From contig CAAGKW010000398.1 of the NCBI GenBank assembly GCA_900770585.1, positions 1 to 5,398 on the forward strand: DNA of 5,398 nt. Reading direction: 5' to 3'. Origin of the DNA: an uncultured Alistipes sp. (GTDB lineage Bacteria; Bacteroidota; Bacteroidia; Bacteroidales; Rikenellaceae). This document shows positions 1-5,266 of this stretch, in pieces (position 1 is the stretch's first letter; every line of letters starts with the position of its first letter). The notes beneath the pieces are model-generated. The model saw only the letters and a program-made list of their open reading frames with translations, had not been told where the DNA came from and did no database searches. The position numbers and the translations under genes were made by a program.

Positions 1-534
1 ACCCACCTCGACCCCGCTTGCACGCAGTCGCGAGATGAACTCCTTACTTAATTTCCAACTGCCCACGGCGTCGAAAATCAGTCGAACTTCGACCCCTTCG
101 CGAGCCTTCTTTTCGAGCAGATTGGCGATGTAGTTGCCCACCTCGTCCTCGCAAAAGATGTAATATTCGATATGGATCGACTCGCGAGCCGCCTCCAAAG
201 CCTTGACAATCGAGGCGAAGGTCTGGTCGCCATTGTGCAGCACGTCGAGATTGTTGTGCAGCGCGAGCTTGGCGTCGGAGTTGTTTTCGAGCAGGGTGAT
301 GAACGGGATGTGTTCTTTGCGTTCGATTCGCGGGGGTGCAACAAGTCGCTTGCGGGCTGGGCGGTAGCCTAACAAAATGAAGAGAATTAGACCAGCTACG
401 GGGATAAAAATCACAGTCATAACCCACGCGAAACTCCATACGGGTTCGCGCTGCTGTTCGATCACCAGAACGATGACCGCCACGATGACGATCGTATAGA
501 TGATCGAGAATATAACACTCAATATACTTGCCAT
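1..534 (-). CDS. cls: Cardiolipin synthase, N-terminal part (cut by left window edge)
   Basis: I read this frame directly from the reverse complement: 178 codons without a stop, from the ATG at 534 to the window edge. Residues 4-25 and 36-56 are two hydrophobic membrane segments joined by a short charged turn (EQQREP), which matches the N-terminal phospholipase-D-nuclease-like membrane region of bacterial cardiolipin synthases. A family-typical FIPVAG...GYRPARKR stretch follows, and then the start of the first PLD domain (NGDQTFASIVKALEAARE, IHIEYYIFCEDEVG, VRLIFDAVGS). Cls enzymes are usually about 480 residues, so roughly 300 residues lie outside the window. Neither catalytic HxK motif is reached, so activity cannot be judged here. 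In the family, the enzyme makes cardiolipin at the inner membrane from phosphatidylglycerol or another phospholipid donor. The start is supported by the membrane segment beginning at once after ATG534, by a GGAGAGG stretch just upstream, and by a promoter at 609-639. It is transcribed divergently from greA. Confidence 0.9.
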   Translation of the reverse strand, partial: MASILSVIFSIIYTIVIVAVIVLVIEQQREPVWSFAWVMTVIFIPVAGLILFILLGYRPARKRLVAPPRIERKEHIPFITLLENNSDAKLALHNNLDVLHNGDQTFASIVKALEAARESIHIEYYIFCEDEVGNYIANLLEKKAREGVEVRLIFDAVGSWKLSKEFISRLRASGVEVG

Positions 535-608
535 TTACCTCTCCGTTTAGACTGTTCTATACTCGGTCGTGGCGCACATTTCGTGCCTCGACCGACGAGT
601 GCACAAAA

Positions 609-639
609 CAAAGGTACGAAAAAATTTGGAAAGTCGAAA
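609..639 (-). promoter_or_regulatory. Bacteroidota-type promoter for cls
   Basis: On the minus strand, TACCTTTG (609-616) is an exact match to the Bacteroidota -7 consensus TAnnTTTG. A TTTC box (636-639, consensus TTTG) lies upstream with a 19-nt spacer. Transcription would begin near base 600, giving a leader of about 65 nt before the cls ATG at 534. The element overlaps the oppositely oriented greA promoter. The boxes are read directly; promoter activity is inferred. Confidence 0.65.
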
Positions 640-656
640 CAGAATCCCTACCTTTG
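625..656 (+). promoter_or_regulatory. Bacteroidota-type promoter for greA
   Basis: TTTG (625-628), a 20-nt spacer and TACCTTTG (649-656) match the primary sigma-factor promoter consensus of Bacteroidota in both boxes and in spacing. The predicted start is near 661-664, leaving a leader of about 75 nt before the greA ATG at 739. Its -33 box sits inside the spacer of the divergent cls promoter. Confidence 0.75.
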
Positions 657-679
657 CACTATCAAAAAAATTAAGTGTT

Positions 680-716
680 GGGTTCCGGCCGCAAGGTCGG
701 GATTCATTATTTTTTT
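680..716 (+). terminator. Terminator-like hairpin in the greA leader (candidate attenuator)
   Basis: Bases 680-690 pair with 695-705 as an 11-bp stem closed by a GCAA tetraloop (691-694), followed within a few bases by seven consecutive T (710-716). Four of the pairs are G-U, so the hairpin is continuous only in plus-strand RNA and would carry A-C mismatches in a minus-strand transcript. No plus-strand gene lies upstream for it to terminate, and it falls between the greA promoter and the greA start. An attenuator, or the 3' end of a roughly 55-nt leader RNA, is the simplest reading. The structure is seen in the sequence; its function is inferred. Confidence 0.6.
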
Positions 717-738
717 ATGTTTTCAAAAACCTAATTAA

Positions 739-1215
739 ATGGCAAACGAGATTATTTACCTGACCGAAGAGGGCTTCAAGAAACTCAAAGAAGAGCTCGA
801 TCATATGCGTTCGGTTGAGCGTCCGGCTATTTCGGCAGCGATTGCCGAGGCTCGCGACAAGGGCGACCTGTCGGAGAATGCCGAGTACGATGCAGCACGC
901 GAGGCACAGGGTATGTTGGAGATGCGAATCGCCAAGCTCGAAGCTACGCTCAACAACTCGCGCGTGATCGACGAGTCGAAGATCGACAAGAGCAAGGTGC
1001 AGATCCTCAGCAAGGTAACCTTGATGAACCACAACAATGGCAAGCAGGTGACCTACACCATTGTTTCGGAGAACGAGGCTAACCTCCGCGAGGGTAAGCT
1101 GGCAATCGGTACTCCCATTGCTAAGGCTCTGCTGGGCAAGAAGAAGGGTGAGCACGTTGATGTAACCGTTCCCGCAGGCACGCTCCACTTCGAGATTCTC
1201 GATATCTCGATCTAA
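739..1215 (+). CDS. greA: Transcription elongation factor GreA
   Basis: This 158-residue protein has the full length of GreA. Residues 1 to about 78 form the N-terminal antiparallel coiled coil, which carries the family signature AEARDKGDLSENAEYDAAREAQG. The acidic tip residues D43 and E46 correspond to E. coli GreA D41 and E44, which coordinate catalytic Mg2+ in the RNA polymerase secondary channel. Residues from about 84 to the end are the FKBP-like domain that docks on polymerase, including IGTPIAKALLGKKKGEHVDVTVPAG. GreA rescues backtracked polymerase by stimulating cleavage of the 3' end of the nascent RNA. The acidic pair and full length argue for GreA rather than a Gre-like inhibitor. 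The gene is monocistronic, with its own promoter at 625-656, a terminator-like hairpin in its leader at 680-716, and a strong terminator at 1250-1292. The leader before the ATG is A/T-rich with no Shine-Dalgarno sequence, as is usual in Bacteroidota. Confidence 0.97.
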   Translation: MANEIIYLTEEGFKKLKEELDHMRSVERPAISAAIAEARDKGDLSENAEYDAAREAQGMLEMRIAKLEATLNNSRVIDESKIDKSKVQILSKVTLMNHNNGKQVTYTIVSENEANLREGKLAIGTPIAKALLGKKKGEHVDVTVPAGTLHFEILDISI

Positions 1216-1249
1216 CATCGCGTCAGGTTTTTCGACTCCTCGGTGAGCG

Positions 1250-1292
1250 AAAAAAATAGTCCGATCCCACTGCGGGGTCGGACTATTTTTTT
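1250..1292. terminator. Bidirectional intrinsic terminator between greA and the convergent lipoprotein gene
   Basis: A 19-bp stem (1250-1268 with 1274-1292) surrounds a 5-nt loop. Its GC-rich core is GTCCGATCCC/GGGGTCGGAC, and it is flanked by A7 on the left and T7 on the right, so a U-tract follows the hairpin in both directions. It lies 35 nt after the greA stop and 24 nt beyond the stop of the convergent gene at 1316, and so probably ends both transcripts. Confidence 0.9.
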
Positions 1293-1301
1293 ACGTTATG
1301 C

Positions 1302-1320
1302 AGTAGGAGGTAATCCTACT
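1302..1320. repeat. Small inverted repeat over the stop codon of the lipoprotein gene
   Basis: AGTAGGA (1302-1308) and TCCTACT (1314-1320) form a 7-bp perfect stem with a 5-nt loop. The right arm covers the TAG stop (1318-1316) of the minus-strand lipoprotein gene. No T-run directly abuts it, so it is not a terminator on its own. It could stabilise the 3' end of the transcript or be chance. Confidence 0.35.
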
Positions 1321-2095
1321 TGGGGTTATGTATAAACTTCTGCTTTTCGGGTGCTGTGATTTTGCAAAGGAAGGTGTATGCGTCTGATCCGTCAGCTTTT
1401 GTGTTGGTCACTTTGAACGAGAGCAGACCCTCCATAAAGCTATATCGGGCAAGCTCATAGCCGTAATACGATGTGTAGGTATTTCGATCCGACCTCACAG
1501 GCTCGGTTATCTGCATTTCGGTGCGATAGGGCGATGTCTTCTCTACGTTCTGGTCGATGCAGCCCTCGCCTAATGTGATGTATTCATAGATCGGGGCGTC
1601 GCACAATCGGCCCTCGGTCGGTTTGCCCGCCTCGACATCGAGCAGTAGCGTTACGTTGCGGTCGTTGAAAACCGACGAATAGCGAATCTGCCACAGATTT
1701 TCGCCCTTACATTCGATCTCCCAATATTTGTTTGAAACAGCATCATCACCTTGTTTGATCTTCCAAATGCTGCCCACCTCATCGATCGGAGTGTTGCAAA
1801 CGAAATAGAGAACGATTTTGTCATCGTCCATTACGCGCCAACCGTCGTCGGCTTTGCGCAGACGCAGACGTGGCAGATGTTTATCTTCGATCGCATAGCG
1901 TTCGGTCTCGTCGGCCTGAGCGTATTGGTCGGTGACCTGAGCATAGCTCAATACGTGAAGCTGAAAGTCAACCTCATTGTGCATCAAGCGGTAGGCTTTC
2001 TTTGCGAAGCGGTCGGGATTGGGTTCGTCAGCCTCGTATATTGTACACGACGTGAGGGCAATAAGTGCCGTGAAGATATATATCAATCGTTTCAT
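1316..2095 (-). CDS. Putative lipoprotein of the duplicated envelope cassette, copy 1 (unknown function)
   Basis: This 259-residue protein begins with a lipoprotein signal peptide: MKR, a hydrophobic stretch, then the lipobox LTSC with the acylated Cys at residue 17. Several acidic residues follow (EADEP), which may favour export to the outer-membrane surface in Bacteroidota, although this is not a clean match to a known export signal. I do not recognise the family. It is a clear paralogue of the gene at 2973-3755: 45 of the first 86 residues are identical without a gap by my count. Shared blocks further on include LSYAQ, IEDxHLP, DxGW, TPxDxxGSxW, YWxIEC and a Cys near residue 180. The mature part alternates polar and hydrophobic residues, suggesting beta structure. 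It starts 22 nt after the barrel-like gene at 2118-2771, so the two should be co-transcribed. The 117-codon reading frame on the opposite strand is a shadow. Confidence 0.85.
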   Translation of the reverse strand: MKRLIYIFTALIALTSCTIYEADEPNPDRFAKKAYRLMHNEVDFQLHVLSYAQVTDQYAQADETERYAIEDKHLPRLRLRKADDGWRVMDDDKIVLYFVCNTPIDEVGSIWKIKQGDDAVSNKYWEIECKGENLWQIRYSSVFNDRNVTLLLDVEAGKPTEGRLCDAPIYEYITLGEGCIDQNVEKTSPYRTEMQITEPVRSDRNTYTSYYGYELARYSFMEGLLSFKVTNTKADGSDAYTFLCKITAPEKQKFIHNPK

Positions 2096-2117
2096 AGCTA
2101 TTGAATGTTTGATGTTT

Positions 2118-2771
2118 TTAGAATTTGTAACCGATACCTACGCTGAGGTTTGCCATTGAGCCTACGGTCACCTCGGCAAAGCCGAACAAACGGCGACCGA
2201 CCGACACGCCTATCGGAGTGAACTGCACGGGCGCAAAGGCTGTTTTGTAGGCTTGAACAACTGCTCCGTTGCTATCCTTTGTGCGTTCGAGGCACAATCC
2301 ATATCCGATACCCAACGACGAATAGAGGCGTACGTAACGGCGGTTAAGGTATGAGAAACGCACCGTCGGAACGATCATAATATGATGTTCGTATTTGGTT
2401 GAGTTGAGCTCGTTCGTGGTGCTCGAAAATTGCGACTGCCACCAGCCCGTGTAGCCAGCGTAAAGACCAAATGAGAGCCACTTGCGGGGTGAGTACATAT
2501 ACGACAGCGCATAGCCACAAGAGTTTTTGTATGCACCGTCGTAGAGGAAGTCATTGGGGTGGATCAGGTCGTCGTTGTATCCCACAAAAGCATCACCCCA
2601 TCCCCAATATAGGTGATCAATAGGGCTGGCGCCAATCGTAAGTCTGATTTCGTGGTTGTAATGCTCGTAGCCATTTGGGCCGAGTTTTAATGGCTTTGAG
2701 TCGTTGAGCGATTGAGCTGACACTGCGGCTGTCATCACTAACGCAATCGATAGAAGAATAAGCCTTTTCAT
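2118..2771 (-). CDS. Putative small outer-membrane beta-barrel protein, copy 1
   Basis: This 217-residue protein has a Sec signal peptide (MKR, hydrophobic core, then VSA-Q with likely cleavage after residue 19). The mature chain has amphipathic, aromatic- and glycine-rich stretches, for example GYALSYMYSPRKWLSFGLYAGY, VPTVRFSYLNRRYVRLYSSLGIGYG and RRLFGFAEVTVGSM. It ends in GIGYKF, a C-terminal Phe typical of outer-membrane barrels. The length would suit a small barrel of 8-10 strands; the strand count is not determined. It is paralogous to the gene at 3777-4433: 51 of the last 88 residues are identical without a gap by my count. It is the first gene of a pair with the lipoprotein at 1316-2095. 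Its exact family and function are unknown. A periplasmic beta-rich protein is the main alternative. Confidence 0.82.
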   Translation of the reverse strand: MKRLILLSIALVMTAAVSAQSLNDSKPLKLGPNGYEHYNHEIRLTIGASPIDHLYWGWGDAFVGYNDDLIHPNDFLYDGAYKNSCGYALSYMYSPRKWLSFGLYAGYTGWWQSQFSSTTNELNSTKYEHHIMIVPTVRFSYLNRRYVRLYSSLGIGYGLCLERTKDSNGAVVQAYKTAFAPVQFTPIGVSVGRRLFGFAEVTVGSMANLSVGIGYKF

Positions 2772-2836
2772 TTTATTGAAGTTTTTAGGTTAATGTTCTC
2801 TGCTCGGGTTGCAGTGGCGGAGTGGATTACTGCCTC

Positions 2837-2853
2837 GCTTTGTGATATATACG
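2837..2853 (-). promoter_or_regulatory. 17-nt motif shared upstream of both cassette copies (copy 1)
   Basis: On the plus strand this reads GCTTTGTGATATATACG and differs at only two positions from the 17-mer at 4482-4498. It ends 65 nt upstream of the start codon at 2771. In the direction of transcription it reads CGTATATATCACAAAGC. It may be a promoter core or an operator for a common regulator; no standard -33 box is seen at the expected distance. Confidence 0.45.
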
Positions 2854-2876
2854 TATGGCAACCCCAATTTATTGTG

Positions 2877-2908
2877 TAAATATACGAAAAATAAATAAAA
2901 TTATCAAA
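2877..2908 (-). promoter_or_regulatory. Candidate promoter for the downstream cassette copy
   Basis: On the minus strand, TTTG (2905-2908), a 20-nt spacer and TATATTTA (2877-2884) match the Bacteroidota promoter pattern except for the last base of the -7 box. The TTTG lies inside the stem of the upstream unit's terminator. Transcription would start near 2870, leaving a leader of about 100 nt that includes the shared motif at 2837-2853. Confidence 0.4.
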
Positions 2909-2946
2909 ACCCTGCTCTTTTTGAGCGAAGCAGAGTTTTGATAATT
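2887..2946 (-). terminator. Intrinsic terminator of the upstream cassette copy
   Basis: Bases 2899-2916 pair with 2929-2946 as an 18-position stem with one C-A mismatch (2911/2934) and a 12-nt loop. In the minus direction it is followed by a T-rich tail (TTTTATTTATTTTT). It begins 26 nt after the stop of the lipoprotein gene at 2973, so it most likely ends the 4433-2973 transcript before the second copy begins. Confidence 0.8.
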
Positions 2947-2972
2947 ATATGCTTACCACTACTATTGCCGAC

Positions 2973-3755
2973 TTACTCAGTCATCAGGTACTCGATCTTT
3001 TGGTTGCTGTATTCGGGCGCAATGGTGAAGTGAAACGGTGCAACAACCGCCTCGCCCGTCTTGTAGTTTTTCACGCGAATCGACATCTTGCCCTTGGTAA
3101 ATGCCGTGCCCGTATAGTTGCTGTAATATTTGAAGTTGTCAAACTCGATCGGCTCCATAACCTTCATATCGATGCGATAGGGCGCAGCGACCAACTCGTT
3201 CTGCACGATCGAACATTCGCCCGTGATCGAATATTGGTGTACGGGGCTACTCTGCACCTGGCCCCCAATCTGGTCGCCTGCAACCACGTCGAGCGAGAGC
3301 TGAACGCTACGCTCCTCGTAGTGAGCCGATTGCTCCACCTGCCAATGCTTCTTGCCCAAACACTCGATTGTCCAATATTGGTCCTCGGTGAGCTGCTTAT
3401 TGTTGGGATTGATGACGGTCCAAACGCTGCCAAGCGTATCGAGCGGGGTGTCGTACTCGAACGAGAGCACCACGCGACCGCCTTCGCCTACCACGTCCCA
3501 GCCCTTGTCGCTTTGGCGCAGGCGCACGCTGGGCAGGTGCTGATCCTCGATAACCTCGCGCTCGCCGTCGCCCGAACGGCTGTAAAGGTCGATAATCTGC
3601 GCATAGCTCAAAATATGGATCTGGTTGCGAACCTCGTCAGTCGCCATATTTGCAGCCATCTTGGCTACGAGGTTTTGATCGGGATTCCAGCCCTCGCTGA
3701 TGGTGCACGAACTGAGTGCAACGAGTGCGGCAAAGAGATATATTAGTCGTTTCAT
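2973..3755 (-). CDS. Putative lipoprotein of the duplicated envelope cassette, copy 2 (unknown function)
   Basis: This 260-residue protein carries a lipoprotein signal peptide with lipobox LSSC (Cys at residue 17). The mature chain has two other cysteines, C132 in YWTIEC and C181 in GEC. Both have counterparts in the paralogue at 1316-2095 (C129, C179), so a conserved disulphide is possible. Other shared blocks are LSYAQ (49-53), IEDQHLP (69-75), DKGW (83-86) and TPLDTLGSVW (103-112). I do not recognise the family or any catalytic motif; the sequence suggests a beta-rich exported domain. It starts 21 nt after the barrel-like gene at 3777-4433. The stretch is visibly GC-richer than the other copy. 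A 265-codon open frame lies on the opposite strand, but the signal peptide, lipobox and paralogy all support the minus-strand reading. Confidence 0.87.
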   Translation of the reverse strand: MKRLIYLFAALVALSSCTISEGWNPDQNLVAKMAANMATDEVRNQIHILSYAQIIDLYSRSGDGEREVIEDQHLPSVRLRQSDKGWDVVGEGGRVVLSFEYDTPLDTLGSVWTVINPNNKQLTEDQYWTIECLGKKHWQVEQSAHYEERSVQLSLDVVAGDQIGGQVQSSPVHQYSITGECSIVQNELVAAPYRIDMKVMEPIEFDNFKYYSNYTGTAFTKGKMSIRVKNYKTGEAVVAPFHFTIAPEYSNQKIEYLMTE

Positions 3756-3776
3756 AGTCTTCTGAGTCTTAATAGT

Positions 3777-4433
3777 TTAGAATTTATAACCAATACCTGC
3801 TGCGCACACGCCCATCGAGCCTGTGCTCAGCTCTGCAAAACCGAATAGGCGGCGACCCACGCTTACGCCTAAGAATGTCACCTCGGCAGGGCAGAAGCGC
3901 TCGTTGCGATTCGATTCGATGTGTCCATCGACGTTTCGGGTGCGCTCGCGGCAGAAACCCACGCCCACGCCAATCGACGAGTAGAGGCGCACTAGCGGGC
4001 GGTTGAGATAGGTGAATCGCACCGTCGGCACCAACATCAGATGTCGCTCGGTGGTAGTCGATACAATCGCCTGGTTTACACGCATATGGGTGGGTTGCCA
4101 TTGGCTTACGTAACCCGCATAAAGACCCACTGCAAACCACTTCGCGGGCGAGTACATATACGACAGCGCGTAGCCGCCCGAGGTCTTCAACGCACCGCGA
4201 TAGGTGAGGTCGTCGGGGTAGATCACATTGGGGTAACGCTGAACGATAGCCGGCTCGTCATAGATAAAAAAGTCGTTCTCGAACAGGGGCGACACGCCCA
4301 CCGTCAGGCGCACTTCGTGTTTATGCTCGGTTCCTTGACGGCTGAAATCGAATGAGGGGCGATCGTTGTAGTTTTGAGCCGAGGCTGTGCCACCGACTAA
4401 CAGCGCGATCGCAATGAGTAGAGTTCGTTTCAT
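3777..4433 (-). CDS. Putative small outer-membrane beta-barrel protein, copy 2
   Basis: This 218-residue protein has a Sec signal peptide (MKR, hydrophobic core, TASA-Q, likely cleavage after residue 19). The mature part resembles copy 1 throughout: HEVRLTVGVSP, GYALSYMYSPAKWFAVGLYAGY, LVPTVRFTYLNRP, VRLYSSIGVGVGFCRERT, GVSVGRRLFGFAE and a C-terminal GIGYKF. The terminal Phe and alternating aromatic and hydrophobic pattern suggest an outer-membrane barrel. The most variable parts relative to copy 1 are residues 52-75, 110-130 and 166-182, which would fit surface loops. It is the first gene of the upstream pair. Its leader is A-rich without a Shine-Dalgarno sequence. I could not find a convincing standard promoter; the shared 17-nt motif at 4482-4498 is the best candidate signal. 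Function unknown. Confidence 0.85.
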   Translation of the reverse strand: MKRTLLIAIALLVGGTASAQNYNDRPSFDFSRQGTEHKHEVRLTVGVSPLFENDFFIYDEPAIVQRYPNVIYPDDLTYRGALKTSGGYALSYMYSPAKWFAVGLYAGYVSQWQPTHMRVNQAIVSTTTERHLMLVPTVRFTYLNRPLVRLYSSIGVGVGFCRERTRNVDGHIESNRNERFCPAEVTFLGVSVGRRLFGFAELSTGSMGVCAAGIGYKF

Positions 4434-4481
4434 TTTCGTGAATTAGTTTTCGTTAGTATTTTCTTTCGTTTTTGTTTGCGT

Positions 4482-4498
4482 GCTTTGTTATATAGACG
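4482..4498 (-). promoter_or_regulatory. 17-nt motif shared upstream of both cassette copies (copy 2)
   Basis: The plus strand reads GCTTTGTTATATAGACG, identical at 15 of 17 positions to the motif at 2837-2853. It ends 48 nt upstream of the start codon at 4433. Flanking intergenic sequence is not obviously similar between the copies, so the motif stands out as a conserved island. Confidence 0.45.
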
Positions 4499-4596
4499 CA
4501 GAAAGTGGCCGTTTCGTTGCACGAAGTGACGAAAAAATCGAAAATATTTTTCGGTGTAATTTGTTTATTATTGAGAATCAGTGAGATGCGCTAATT

Positions 4597-4670
4597 GGGC
4601 GATTTTGCAAAATCGCCACACACTCGGGGGCTCGCCTTCGGCGACCGCCCCAGCCCCCGAGTGTGCGCCC
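4597..4670. repeat. GC-rich nested inverted-repeat element (REP-like candidate)
   Basis: This 74-bp element sits in the 325-bp gap between gcvH and the barrel gene. Bases 4598-4617 are a perfect 20-bp palindrome (arms GGCGATTTTG). Bases 4619-4632 and 4652-4665 form a perfect 14-bp stem with five consecutive G-C pairs in its core. Its loop can hold a further 5-bp hairpin (4632-4636 with 4640-4644) if the T4632 pairing is exchanged. The outer GGGCG (4597-4601) can also pair with CGCCC (4666-4670), competing with the palindrome. No T-run follows, so it is not a standard terminator. The rest of this gap (4434-4596 and 4671-4698) is AT-rich and holds no gene that I can support. Confidence 0.6.
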
Positions 4671-4698
4671 TCATTTGTAGCAAACTGAATAATTTTGA

Positions 4699-4736
4699 AT
4701 AAAACAAAAAGCCGCACCCCGAAAAGGAGTACGGCT
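4699..4736 (-). terminator. Intrinsic terminator of gcvH
   Basis: On the minus strand, 4736-4726 pairs with 4720-4710 as an 11-bp stem with a TTTTC loop, followed by TTTTTGTTTTA. Two G-U pairs become A-C mismatches on the plus strand, so the signal is specific to minus-strand transcripts. It starts 22 nt after the gcvH stop at 4759. Confidence 0.85.
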
Positions 4737-4758
4737 CATAGTTGCGAAAATCTTAAAA

Positions 4759-5136
4759 TTACTCGCAGATCTTCTCGTAGTCCTCAGCCGAGAGAAGCTC
4801 GTCGAGGTCAGCGGGATTCGACATCTTCACCTTGACCATCCAACCCTCGCCATAGGGATCCTTGTTAACCAATGCGGGATCGCCATCGAGAGCCTCGTTG
4901 AACTCGATCACCTCGCCACCAACGGGCAGGAAAGCGTCCGAAACGGTCTTAACAGCCTCGATCGTACCGAAAACCTCGCCCTTGTCGAGGGTCTCGCCTA
5001 CGGTAGTTACATCGACGAAAACGATGTCGCCAAGCTGGCTCTGAGCGTAATCGGTAATGCCGACAACACAGATGTCGCCCTCCACGCGAGCCCACTCGTG
5101 GTCGCTGGAGTATTTCAGATTGTTAGGAGTGTTCAT
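4759..5136 (-). CDS. gcvH: Glycine cleavage system H protein
   Basis: This 125-residue protein is full length for GcvH. It carries the N-terminal family signature [13 protein letters not shown] (9-21), then [23 protein letters not shown] (26-48) and the lipoyl-attachment region [11 protein letters not shown], with K63 as the expected lipoylated lysine. The C-terminal part holds [14 protein letters not shown] (91-104). In the cytoplasm the H protein carries the aminomethyl group from the glycine decarboxylase (P protein) to the T protein on its lipoyl arm, and is re-oxidised by the L protein. No gcvT or gcvP is next to it in this window. It has its own promoter (5187-5216) and terminator (4699-4736), so it appears to be transcribed alone. 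A free-standing lipoyl-carrier role in lipoate relay is also known for some H proteins, but nothing here decides this. Confidence 0.97.
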   Translation of the reverse strand: MNTPNNLKYSSDHEWARVEGDICVVGITDYAQSQLGDIVFVDVTTVGETLDKGEVFGTIEAVKTVSDAFLPVGGEVIEFNEALDGDPALVNKDPYGEGWMVKVKMSNPADLDELLSAEDYEKICE

Positions 5137-5186
5137 AGTGTTTTTATTGTATTAAGTTATTGTTGTTTGCTCCTCTTGCTGAGGTA

Positions 5187-5216
5187 CAAAGATAACGCAT
5201 ATTTTCTATTTCGCAA
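5187..5216 (-). promoter_or_regulatory. Bacteroidota-type promoter for gcvH
   Basis: On the minus strand, TATCTTTG (5187-5194) is an exact TAnnTTTG match, with a TTG box at 5214-5216 and a 19-nt spacer. The transcript would start near 5180, about 45 nt before the gcvH start at 5136. Confidence 0.7.
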
Positions 5217-5266
5217 CGCCCTCGCCTGAAAAATTTTGCAACAATCGCGCCTCGATATGCCTTGCC

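Noticed and set aside
44..439. Open frames of 131 and 88 codons on the minus strand and 66 codons on the plus strand near the left edge
   Set aside because: The frame starting at 534 encodes a clear cardiolipin synthase N-terminus across the whole stretch; these others are out-of-frame shadows with low-complexity products.
717..734. A five-codon leader peptide (MFSKT) just before greA
   Set aside because: It starts directly at the end of the T-run, has no special codons and no ribosome-binding signal; chance is the simplest explanation.
569..763. A 64-codon plus-strand open frame running from the cls-greA intergenic region into greA
   Set aside because: It spans both promoters, the leader hairpin and the greA start in another frame, and its product has no recognisable character.
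715..1218. A 167-codon minus-strand open frame over greA
   Set aside because: It is a shadow of greA, whose plus-strand product is an unmistakable full-length GreA.
2949..3746. A 265-codon plus-strand open frame, longer than the lipoprotein gene it opposes
   Set aside because: It mirrors the minus-strand gene, which has a signal peptide, a lipobox and a paralogue in the same window. The plus-strand product has no recognisable features, and its similarity to the antisense frame at 1751-2104 follows from paralogy on the sense strand.
4539..4553. CGAAAATATTTTTCG inverted repeat and a TATTTTCG box as a promoter or operator for the upstream barrel gene
   Set aside because: The -7 match is imperfect, no -33 box lies 19-20 nt upstream, and short A/T inverted repeats are expected by chance in such AT-rich DNA.
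5232..5250. Resemblance of ATTTTGCAACAATCGCGCC to the palindrome at 4598-4617
   Set aside because: It needs two inserted bases to align, is not palindromic itself and is short and AT-rich, so it is not convincing as a second copy.
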